In this document: positions 12,728-20,990 of the stretch, in pieces
Layout of the letters: every line of letters begins with the position of its first letter
How positions within the stretch are numbered: position 1 is the stretch's first letter
Assembly: GCF_963678635.1 (NCBI RefSeq)
Contig: NC_087067.1
Span: 13,058,844-13,122,843, forward strand
DNA from: Symsagittifera roscoffensis
Taxonomy: Eukaryota; Xenacoelomorpha; Acoela; Convolutidae
Reading direction: 5' to 3'
DNA length: 64,000 nucleotides
Notes under the pieces: model-generated
Told to the model about the DNA's origin: nothing
The model's input: the letters and a program-made list of their open reading frames with translations, nothing else
The model's database searches: none
Made by a program: the position numbers and the translations under genes

Positions 12728-12809
12728 GACAGGGTGACCGAGTGGTTAAGGCGTTGGACTGGTAACGTAACATTGTCGCCATGCATGGGTTTGAATCCCA
12801 TCTCTGTCG
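12728..12809 (+). pseudogene. tRNA-Ser-like unit, anticodon GGT
   Basis: 82 nt. First unit of the CGTAA subtype: the anticodon stem TTGGA faces CGTAA with two mismatches, and the variable arm is ATTG/CCAT with one mismatch. The D-to-T-stem side has GCATGGG. Confidence 0.65.
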
Positions 12810-13452
12810 GTTAGTTTTTTAAAATGATGAACTGAATTCGTTAAGCATAAAAACTGATATTTACCTAATTTTGTTAATAATTCACAGAAAAATTTGTCAG
12901 GTCAAAAATTTTTTGAGAAACAATCGGCTCACAATTTTTTGAAATTCGTCTGAACAGTTAGTCAAGCAATCAAACCTTGAAAAATTTCAAGTTATTTCAT
13001 GAAGAAAATCGGATGGACAATGTTATACGTTTTTCTATTGAAACCATTCAAGCAATGGAATTTTGAAAAACTTCAGATTACTTTATTGGCCAAGTTTCTC
13101 CACAAAAAACAATCGTTTGTCAAGGGAAGCATTTCATTTTTCCTTAGGTTTTTATTCCGCTTCGTTTCCTAGTTTGAAAGCTCTAACAGGTAGCTTAGAA
13201 AAACTTGAAATTTCAGCGAAACGAATTGGTCTATAAAACGGTTTGAACTAGTCCAGTTTTATGACTAGAGTGTTTACTTATTCATTAAAGTTTTTAAAAA
13301 TAGACTTCAAGCCTCTTTTTGATCAAACAATTGCTTGGTTTAAAACTTTTCAATGTTTTGAGCAAAAAAAAACTCTTCTATTTGAAGCAAAGCAACATTG
13401 CTTCAAAATTTTATTGGTTCGATTCGTCTTAGCAATTATTTAATTGTGCTCA

Positions 13453-13534
13453 GACAAGGTGACCGAGTGGTTAAGGCGTTGGACTGGTAACGTAACATTG
13501 TCGCCATGCGTGGGTTTGAAACCCCTCTCTGTCG
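13453..13534 (+). pseudogene. tRNA-Ser-like unit, anticodon GGT
   Basis: 82 nt. It has GACAAGG in the acceptor and TTTGAAACCCCT in the T-arm, apparently a mosaic of the GGT body with the 3' end of the GTT unit at 11999-12080. This suggests gene conversion or unequal exchange inside the gene. Confidence 0.6.
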
Positions 13535-14181
13535 GTTAGTTTTTAAAAAATGATGAACTGAATTCGTTAAGCATAAAAACTGATATTTACCTAATTTTGT
13601 TAATAATTCACAGAAAAATTTGTCAGGTCAAAAATTTTTAGAGAAACAATCGGCTCACAAACTTTTGAAATTCGTCTGAACAGTTAGTCAAGCAATCAAA
13701 CCTTGAAAAATTTTAAGTTTATTCATGCAGAAAATCGGATGGCCAATGTATACATTTTTCTATTGAAACCATTCCAGAATTGGAAATTTCAAAAACTTCA
13801 GGTTTCTTGTTGGCCAAGTTTTCCTACAAAAAACTATAGTTTTTCAGTGGAATCAATTCAAGTTTAAATTTTCCCTAGATTTTTCTTTTGCTTCGTTTTC
13901 TAGTTTGAAAGCTCTAACAGGTAGCTTAGAAAAACTTGAAATTTCAGCGAAACGAATTGGTCTATAAAACGGTTTGAACTAGTCCAGTTTTATGACTAGA
14001 GTGTTTACTTGTTCATTAAAGTTTTTAAATGTAGACTTCAAGCCTCTTTTTGATCAAACAATTGCTTGGTTTAAAACTTTTCAATGTTTTCAGCAAAAAA
14101 ACTCTTCTATTTGAAGCAAAGCAACATTGCTTCAAAATTTTATTGGTTCGATTCGTCTTAGCAATTATTTAATTGTGCTCA

Positions 14182-14263
14182 GACAGGGTGACCGAGTAGT
14201 TAAGGCGTTGGACTGGTAACGTAACATTGTCGCCATGCGTGGGTTTGAATCCCATCTCTGTCG
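14182..14263 (+). pseudogene. tRNA-Ser-like unit, anticodon GGT
   Basis: 82 nt, CGTAA subtype, with D-loop GAGTAGTTAAGG. Its duplicate lies exactly 1456 bp downstream. Confidence 0.65.
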
Positions 14264-14908
14264 GTTAGTTTTTAAAAAATGATGAACTGAATTCGTTAAG
14301 CATAAAAACTGATATTTACCTAATTTTGTTAATAATTCACAGAAAAATTTGTCAGGTCAAAAATTTTTAGAGAAACAATCGGCTCACAATTTTTTTAAAT
14401 TCGTCTGAACAGTTAGTCAAGCAATCAAACCTTGAAAAACTTCAAGTTATTTCATGAAGAAAATCGGATGGACAATGTTATACGTTTTTCTATTGAAACC
14501 ATTCAAGCAATGGAATTTTGAAAAACTTCAGATTACTTTGTTGGCCAAGTTTCTCCACAAAAAACAATCGTTTGTCAAGGGAAGCACTTCATTTTTCCTT
14601 AGGTTTTTATTCCGCTTCGTTTCCTAGTTTGAAAGCTTTAACAGGTTGCTTAGAAAAAATTGAAAATTTAGCGAACTGATTTGGTCTATAAAACGAATTG
14701 AACTAACCCAGTTCTATGACTAGAGTGCTGACTTATTCAATAAAATTTTTAAATATAGAAATCAGGTCTTTTTTTGATCGAACAATGGCCTGATTTAAAA
14801 AGTTTCAATGCTTTGAGCAAAAAAAACTCGTCTATTTGCTTCACAATTTTATTGGTTCAATTCGCTTAAACAATGATCGCCCTTGGTTTGATTCGTTTAA
14901 ACAACAAT

Positions 14909-14990
14909 GACAGGGTGGCCGAGTCGTTAAGGCGTTGGACTGTTAATCCAATACGGTCTCCGTGCGTGGGTTCGAATCCCCTCTCTGTCG
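14909..14990 (+). tRNA. tRNA-Ser-like with anticodon GTT (Asn)
   Basis: 82 nt. Loop CTGTTAA with intact anticodon stem, intact acceptor, B-box GGTTCGAATCC. D-loop change GAGTCGTTAAGG; T-stem GTGGG/CCCCT has one mismatch. Confidence 0.55.
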
Positions 14991-15637
14991 GTTAGTTTTT
15001 AAAAAATGATGAACTGAATTCGTTAAGCATAAAAACTGATATTTACCTTATTTTGTTAATAATTCACAGAAAAATTTGTCAGGTCAATAATTTTTAGAGA
15101 AACAATCGGCTCACAATTTTTTGAAATTTGTCTGAACAGTTAGTCAAGCAATCAAACCTTGAAAAAATTTAAGTTTGTTTATGCAGAAAATCGGATGGCC
15201 AATGTATACATTTTTCTATTGAAACCATTCGAGCAATGGAAATTTAAAAAACTTCAGTTTTTTTTTGTTAGCCAACTTTTCCACAAAAAGTATAATTTTT
15301 TAGTGGAATCAATTCAAGTTTAAATTTTCCCTAGATTTTTCTTTTGCTTCGTTTTCTAGTTTGAAAGCTCTAACAGGTAGCTTAGAAAAACTTGAAATTT
15401 CAGCGAAACGAATTGGTCTATAAAACGGTTTGAACTAGTCCAGTTTTATGACTAGAGTGTTTACTTGTTCATTAAAGTTTTTAAATGTAGACTTCAAGCC
15501 TCTTTTTGATCAAACAATTGCTTGGTTTAAAACTTTTCAATGTTTTCAGCAAAAAAACTCTTCTATTTGAAGCAAAGCAACATTGCTTCAAAATTTTATT
15601 GGTTCGATTCGTCTTAGCAATTATTTAATTGTGCTCA

Positions 15638-15719
15638 GACAGGGTGACCGAGTAGTTAAGGCGTTGGACTGGTAACGTAACATTGTCGCCATGCGTGGGT
15701 TTGAATCCCATCTCTGTCG
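15638..15719 (+). pseudogene. tRNA-Ser-like unit, anticodon GGT
   Basis: 82 nt; copy of 14182-14263 in the 1456-bp tandem duplication, including GAGTAGTTAAGG. Confidence 0.65.
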
Positions 15720-16364
15720 GTTAGTTTTTAAAAAATGATGAACTGAATTCGTTAAGCATAAAAACTGATATTTACCTAATTTTGTTAATAATTCACAGAA
15801 AAATTTGTCAGGTCAAAAATTTTTAGAGAAACAATCGGCTCACAATTTTTTTAAATTCGTCTGAACAGTTAGTCAAGCAATCAAACCTTGAAAAACTTCA
15901 AGTTATTTCATGAAGAAAATCGGATGGACAATGTTATACGTTTTTCTATTGAAACCATTCAAGCAATGGAATTTTGAAAAACTTCAGATTACTTTGTTGG
16001 CCAAGTTTCTCCACAAAAAACAATCGTTTGTCAAGGGAAGCACTTCATTTTTCCTTAGGTTTTTATTCCGCTTCGTTTCCTAGTTTGAAAGCTTTAACAG
16101 GTTGCTTAGAAAAAATTGAAAATTTAGCGAACTGATTTGGTCTATAAAACGAATTGAACTAACCCAGTTCTATGACTAGAGTGCTGACTTATTCAATAAA
16201 ATTTTTAAATATAGAAATCAGGTCTTTTTTTGATCGAACAATGGCCTGATTTAAAAAGTTTCAATGCTTTGAGCAAAAAAAACTCGTCTATTTGCTTCAC
16301 AATTTTATTGGTTCAATTCGCTTAAACAATGATCGCCCTTGGTTTGATTCGTTTAAACAACAAT

Positions 16365-16446
16365 GACAGGGTGGCCGAGTCGTTAAGGCGTTGGACTGTT
16401 AATCCAATACGGTCTCCGTGCGTGGGTTCGAATCCCCTCTCTGTCG
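16365..16446 (+). tRNA. tRNA-Ser-like with anticodon GTT (Asn)
   Basis: 82 nt; copy of 14909-14990 with the same GAGTCGTTAAGG D-loop. It is the last unit before the retroelement. Confidence 0.55.
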
Positions 16447-16969
16447 GTTAGTTTTTAAAAAATGATGAACTGAATTCGTTAAGCATAAAAACTGATATTT
16501 ACCTTATTTTGTTAATAATTCACAGAAAAATTTGTCAGGTCAATAATTTTTAGAGAAACAATCGGCTCACAATTTTTTGAAATTTGTCTGAACAGTTAGT
16601 CAAGCAATCAAACCTTGAAAAAATTTAAGTTTGTTTATGCAGAAAATCGGATGGCCAATGTATACATTTTTCTATTGAAACCATTCGAGCAATGGAAATT
16701 TAAAAAACTTCAGTTTTTTTTTGTTAGCCAACTTTTCCACAAAAAGTATAATTTTTTAGTGGAATCAATTCAAGTTTAAATTTTCCCTAGATTTTTGTTT
16801 TGCTTCGTTTTCTAGTTTGAAAGCTCTAACAGGTAACTTAGAAAAACTTGAAATTTCAGCGAAACGAATTGGTCTATAAAACGGTTTGAACTAGTCCAGT
16901 TTTATGACTAGAGTGTTTACTTATTCATTAAAGTTTTTAAATGTAGACTTAAAGCCTCTTTTTGATCAA

Positions 16970-16974
16970 ACAAT
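16970..16974 (+). other. Target-site duplication, left copy (ACAAT)
   Basis: ACAAT abuts the left LTR and recurs directly after the right LTR at 35955-35959. The uninterrupted spacers elsewhere in the array read GATCAAACAATTGCTTGG, so the site before insertion is known. The LTR edges are ambiguous by 1 base, so 4 bp (CAAT) is the alternative reading. Confidence 0.8.
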
Positions 16975-17856
16975 GTGCCATTCTGCCAGATGACACAGCA
17001 TAACCTTCCCGCGACAGAAATAAAAGTGACTAAAGGCCTTATGAACAGAAAAGTGTTGCGACGGAGGGTCAGAATGTTCTAGAATTTTTATTTTTGAAAT
17101 TTCGATCGGAAGAAGAACATTTCTGAGAAATAGAAAAAAGACGGCCATTTTGAATAAAAAAGACGAAAATCAGAACCACGATATAGAGTGTGAAGAACAG
17201 TTGTATCAGAGACGGAAAAACACGGAGCCTCTTATCGTGGCAAGAACACACGATAAGGACCTTGGCGACAGATATTTGTGGAGACGGAGGCTTCAGTGGG
17301 GGGAAGAGAAATACCACGGAACCCTCCCGGGACACGAAATATAGGAGATAAGAGTGTTATCTCAAGAAAATCACGGGAGCGGAGGCTTGGTCCCCCAGAG
17401 ACTGTTATATGTGAAGGGACTGTGAAAACTGACTATAACAGCTGCTGTAATGTCCTAGATCGTAATTAACACCGTTATTATTTAATATTTCAGAGCATGA
17501 GTAGATAGAAAAAGGAAAGGGTCAATCCATCTCCAATGGATTTAATATAAAACTGTCACACAAAAACATATAAAAATAGGTTGTTCGAGCCGTGTTTTTA
17601 ATGACAATCACGTAGTCTGAGGATCCGAGACTCAGCTATGTGGTTGTGTTCGCATGCAAACGAAAGCTGATCAAAAGTCGTTTGACTGATGGCCTAAAAA
17701 TGGTAACTTTTTACTTTGCCCTAAACAGACCAGAAAATCAACTGGCAAGGTCGAGACGGTGAAAAACGAGTAGAATTAAGGTAACTGACGCCTGCCAGTC
17801 GTTGATAGGTACTTTTTCTACGCTCCGTCGCTGTGTGATATTTGGGCGAATGTTAC
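16975..17856 (+). repeat. 5' LTR
   Basis: 882 bp, matching the 3' LTR at a constant offset of 18,098 with no indel. The one difference I found is A at 17459 against G at 35557. The ends read GTGCC...GTTAC next to the duplicated ACAAT, or TG...CA if read one base wider. A TATA-like box lies at 17569. Short ORFs on both strands of the LTR show no family resemblance. Confidence 0.95.
17569..17576 (+). promoter_or_regulatory. TATA-like box in 5' LTR
   Basis: TATAAAAA in the last third of the LTR, a usual position for the U3 promoter. Transcription would begin about 25-30 bp downstream. The same motif is present in the 3' LTR. No experimental support. Confidence 0.4.
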
Positions 17857-17869
17857 ATAGACGTTTTTA

Positions 17870-17887
17870 TGGCGCTCCTGGGTGGGC
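17870..17887 (+). other. Candidate primer binding site
   Basis: The first TGG downstream of the LTR, 13 nt from its end, begins TGGCGCTCC. The first seven bases equal the complement of the 3' end (with CCA) of the tRNA-Ser(TGA) type found in this window (...AGCGCCA), but the match then stops. A PBS usually pairs over 12-18 nt, so this is weak. Confidence 0.25.
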
Positions 17888-17935
17888 CTGTTAAAGGCAT
17901 GAAACCATCATGATCAGCAAGCGTTTCAGCGACGT

Positions 17936-18002
17936 ACCCTCCGCTCCGGGCGTATGCCCGAGTTAGAGGCCTTAATGACCGTTATTGTACTAGGGGGAAG
18001 GT
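17936..18002 (+). repeat. Leader foldback module 1, 67 nt
   Basis: Begins ACCCTCC and ends GGAAGGT (6 of 7 pairs). Inside is a strong hairpin, CTC-GGGC-GTAT-GCCC-GAG. Same length as modules 2-5. Confidence 0.65.
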
Positions 18003-18006
18003 GCGT

Positions 18007-18073
18007 ACCCTCCGTCTAGTGCAATTTAGCTTTTTAACTTAGTTAACACCGAAAATTCCGGGGGCCGGAGGGT
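18007..18073 (+). repeat. Leader foldback module 2, 67 nt
   Basis: ACCCTCC...GGAGGGT closes a 67-nt module with an inner CTA/TAG stem around GTGCAATT, a TTAAC-TTA-GTTAA hairpin and a CCGAA/TTCCGG arm, so three arms inside an outer stem. It starts 4 nt after module 1. Confidence 0.7.
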
Positions 18074-18383
18074 TAGGTGGGAAATCTAGAGCCCGCTTGT
18101 CCTGAGGTCCCAGGACCAGAAACAATTAAAGAGAAAGCGTAAAACCAAACAAAAATAGTGTATAACCAAGAAAAAGCCAAAAATAAATTTATTTAAAAAT
18201 AAAAAAGTACAAAAAACAGTAAAAAAAAATCCAAAAAAGACCAAAAACAGTAAAAAACATAAAGTGACAGTTTATATGTTATTTCCGGACGAGATGTGAT
18301 CTGACCTTCCTATTTGTTGTTGTTTCAGATTGATTTATATCGTTTCTGATAGAGAGATTGTGTGTTTTGGTGAAGGGTTGGGT

Positions 18384-18450
18384 ACCCTCCCTCGAGTGTA
18401 ATTTGAGTGTTTAAGCACGTTAATGGTGATTTTGCCGGTGACCGGAGGGT
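18384..18450 (+). repeat. Leader foldback module 3, 67 nt
   Basis: The outer stem extends to TACCCTCC/GGAGGGTA. It has an inner CTC/GAG stem around an AGTGTAATTT block shared with module 2, and a TTAA..TTAA centre. Confidence 0.7.
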
Positions 18451-18609
18451 AGAGTGACAGGCTGATCAACGTGTTCCACAATCAACAGGGACATCAAGGA
18501 CAACATCCGCAACGACTGTTGGGTATCGTTGAAGCAATTTTAGTATCGTTCGGGTACTATTTCCTTAAAACTTAAGTGGTGGGGGGCACGATTGGCGCGG
18601 TCCGATTGT

Positions 18610-18676
18610 ACCCTCCATCGATTACAAATTTCCGAGTTAAGGGTCTTAATTCGGATATTTTGGTGCAAAGGAGGGT
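18610..18676 (+). repeat. Leader foldback module 4, 67 nt
   Basis: Outer stem TACCCTCC/GGAGGGTA. The central hairpin is 10 bp: CCGAGTTAAG paired with CTTAATTCGG around a GGT loop. Confidence 0.7.
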
Positions 18677-19085
18677 ATAGTACTATTTATTAACGACTAT
18701 TTATAGATTATTGTCCTTACTATATATTACTTATCTCCTATTTAGACCCAAGAAACACCCATTTTTTGTCGAAAATTACCAATTTTCGACCAAACTGTAG
18801 ACCCCCAAATTTTCGGATATCCGAGCTTTTCCGATAGGCAAAAAGCTTTTATATAGAGAGTAGCCACGTAGTTCGATCCCCTTTATTAAAGAAACCGCGT
18901 GAGCAAAGATTCAGTGGAAGTTAGAAAAACGAGAATTTTTCGACCAAAATTTTGATAATTTTCTGTATTTTGTCAATCTGTTTTGGGGATCGATTTTTTG
19001 AGTTTTTAGAGTTAGAGCAATAAAATTTTTTGCGTTAGGAGCGTGCTAGCATAACGTGCTAGGTTACTAGAGAAATTTTTGGGTA

Positions 19086-19152
19086 ACCCTCCGAGTAGCT
19101 CCGTGGATAGAGCTAACGACTTAAGGTTTGGAAAAGGAAGGAATCGGAGGGT
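19086..19152 (+). repeat. Leader foldback module 5, 67 nt, tRNA-like D-arm
   Basis: Outer stem ACCCTCC(G)/(C)GGAGGGT. Inside is TAGCTCCGTGGATAGAGC, which folds as a canonical tRNA D-arm (GCTC/GAGC) and matches a Pol III A-box at all but one position, followed by a weaker CTAAC/GTTTG arm. There is no T-arm or B-box, so it is not a tRNA gene. Confidence 0.65.
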
Positions 19153-19654
19153 CCAAATTTGATAGTTTTTGGCCAAATTTTTGTTTCTAAACCAATTTTG
19201 GTCCGGTTTTTTGCATCATTCCAGTGCCGTACAGGGCTGCTACGCTCATTTCAAGTATTTTTAGGCACTCTCGACCGGAATTGCGAAAAAAGTCTTTCAG
19301 ATCCTATACAGGTGGTGAAAAAGGCCATTCTGACGAACGCGTTTTTGGCGATTTCTCAAAGACTAGTTATCCGATCGGGATAATTTTGGTACCATAAGTC
19401 GACGTTTTTGACCACTTTTCCGAATCGCAACCGTTTTTGGGTTGATTATTTCGGAAAAGAAAATTTTTTTAGAATTTGTTGGTTCGGAGGGTCCAAGTAA
19501 CGGGCAACCCTCCGAGCGGCAGAAAATTTTATCAAAACATCTTTTTATTCAACTGGGAAGGTTGACCGTGTCAGCCAACCTAGTTTTAAGTCAGGTAGAC
19601 CGCTTTCAGAGGCTTTACTGCGGTGATTTAACCCTTTTTCTTGATTTTGGGGGA

Positions 19655-20025
19655 ACCCTACGAAGTGACCCTCCGGAGTCAGCTAAGCCCTTTAGCAACC
19701 CTCCTTAGTGGAAAATTTCCACGAGATCACCCTAAGAAGTTGAAACAGCTCCCCCTAGAACCCTTAGCTTATTTTGACGTTTTTTGAAGCTAGTAGGAGA
19801 ACCTTCCAAGTGAGATCAGAAAATTTGAAAATTTTGGAGGTACCCTCCGAAGTGACCCTCCGGAGCGTATTAAGCATCTTATTGACCCTCCTTAGTAAAT
19901 TTAGGGGGACCCTCCGAAGTAACTTGGGTGATTAAGATACCCTCCTAAGTAACTTGAGTGATTGAGGTACCCTCCGAGGTAACCCTCCGGAGTGTCTTAA
20001 ACCTTCTAGCGACCCTCCTTGTAAG
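19655..20025 (+). repeat. Three 57-nt CCCTCC-rich leader modules
   Basis: Copies at 19655-19711, 19842-19898 and 19969-20025 share the plan ACCCTCCGAAGTGACCCTCCGGAG, a TTAA-containing middle, then GACCCTCCTTAG, at exactly the same length. CCTCCGGAGG-like palindromes could pair with each other or with GGAGGGT of the upstream modules. More single CCCTCC motifs lie between the copies. Confidence 0.65.
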
Positions 20026-20227
20026 AGACTTGAGTAAACCTTCTGTGGCAATTTGGGAAACGGAAAATATCCATTTAATTAGGATCATATTAGGATATTA
20101 GGCGTGCTTATCAGGGTCATAAGAACCCATTCTGACCCGGAAATTCGTGATCAACTTTGGATTCTATATTGGGTGTATTAGAAGTACACGAACAAGATTT
20201 TTTTTGATTGTGATTTTGGTTGAGTGG

Positions 20228-20339
20228 TTGCCTTGAGCTACTTAATAGGAAAGTTCGGGCAATCCGGGAACAAATAAAGGAAGACCTCGGTGGGTGTATT
20301 AAGCAAATACACACCCACTTGAGAAGAAGAATTGTTCCC
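20228..20339 (+). ncRNA. Structured leader repeat, copy 1
   Basis: Arm 1 pairs TTGCC-TGAGCT with AGTTCG-GGCAA (G-U allowed). Arm 2 pairs GGGAACAA (20266) with TTGTTCCC (20332) and encloses a hairpin GTGGGTGTATT/AATACACACCCAC. A further hairpin CACTTGG/CCGAGTG follows at about 20350. The second copy lies 186 bp downstream with compensatory changes. The plus-strand reading frame here has no ATG, so I do not call it coding. Confidence 0.6.
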
Positions 20340-20413
20340 TACTCTCGTGCACTTGGAGCAGTCCGAGTGTGGGAGAGCTTTTTCATAGATTTGACGAATT
20401 TTCGACCAAGAGG

Positions 20414-20522
20414 TTGCCTTGAGCTACTTACTAGGACAGCTCGGGCAATCGCAGGACACCCAAAAGAAGACCTCGGTGGGTGTATTAGGCAAATACACAC
20501 CCACTTGAGAAGACTGTGTCCT
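20414..20522 (+). ncRNA. Structured leader repeat, copy 2
   Basis: Arm 1 pairs TTGCC-TGAGCT with AGCTCG-GGCAA. Arm 2 pairs AGGACAC (20453) with GTGTCCT (20516), where copy 1 has GGGAACAA/TTGTTCCC. The enclosed GTGGGTGTATT hairpin is unchanged, and a TCGGA/TCCGA hairpin follows. Sequence differences cluster in the stem and are matched on both sides, which supports a folded RNA. Confidence 0.6.
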
Positions 20523-20990
20523 GGGCTTCGTTCTTTCGGATCGTTCCGATTGGGGGAAGTCTTTTTCTTTAAGACTAAGTTTTATTTATCTATTTCTGAA
20601 TCATCACTGCTTTTTATCGAAGATTGTTTAATTTTAACAGAGCAGTGACTTGATAAATTGTGTGGCGATAAATTGATACTGACAAAAGGTCGCTGTCACC
20701 TGTAGGATATTCTTATCTGATTATCGATTGTGTTTTGTGTGTCGATTATATCTTGTGGAAACTTAGTGATACTGTTATACTATACAACCGGGTTGAGTTA
20801 GCATTATATCAATACTGGGTAGACCCTGTGTGTAACTTTAGCTGAGTCACTAATTTAGTCGTGAAAGATCTAAGAGACATTTTGATACTGACGGAATCGA
20901 GTAGGCAGCGTTAAGTGATTCAACTAAATCTTGTTTGTGGTACGTTTGCATTGCCATCAAATTACGAATACTTTCATTTTGTACAAAACT

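Larger units (their letters stand above)
13848..16759 (+). repeat. Recent tandem duplication, 1456-bp unit
   Basis: The two halves (about 13848-15303 and 15304-16759) look identical by eye. They share the private D-loop changes in both tRNA-like units and a rare TTTTTCTTTTGC in the spacer. Outside these limits the copies diverge (TTTTTGTTTTGC appears after 16790). Limits are approximate. Confidence 0.8.
1..16974 (+). repeat. Tandem array of tRNA-Ser(GCT)-family units, left part
   Basis: Twenty-three tRNA-like units lie here on the plus strand, one about every 720-740 bp. The spacer between them is itself tandemly repeated: every unit has a T-run after the tRNA, then GAAAATCGGATGG, a CTAGTTTGAAAGCT block, a GGTCTATAAAACG block and TTTTATTGGTTCGATTC just upstream of the next tRNA. 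Two spacer types alternate, giving a dimer of about 1456 bp in the right part. Short ORFs in the spacers have repeat-derived sequence and no family resemblance, so I treat the spacers as non-coding. Confidence 0.9.
17857..20990 (+). other. Untranslated leader of the retroelement
   Basis: About 3.1 kb between the LTR and the first gag ATG, unusually long. Besides the modules listed separately it holds an A-rich stretch near 18120-18260 with repeated CAAAAACAGTAAAAAA, and a TTTTAACAG at 20632-20640 that could serve as a 3' splice site. Plus-strand ORFs at 19159-19383 and 19442-19708 lack family resemblance and are not called. Confidence 0.7.

Noticed and set aside
17069-17469. ORFs of 60-88 aa inside both LTRs
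   Set aside because: Identical in both LTRs only because the LTRs are identical; they overlap each other on both strands and match no family.
17870-17887. Element primed by the neighbouring tRNA-Ser(TGA)
   Set aside because: Complementarity stops after seven bases (TGGCGCT), too short to claim as the primer.
20220-20648. 142-aa ORF with an internal peptide repeat in the leader
   Set aside because: It has no ATG, and differences between the two repeats are concentrated in complementary stem positions, which fits RNA structure better than protein.
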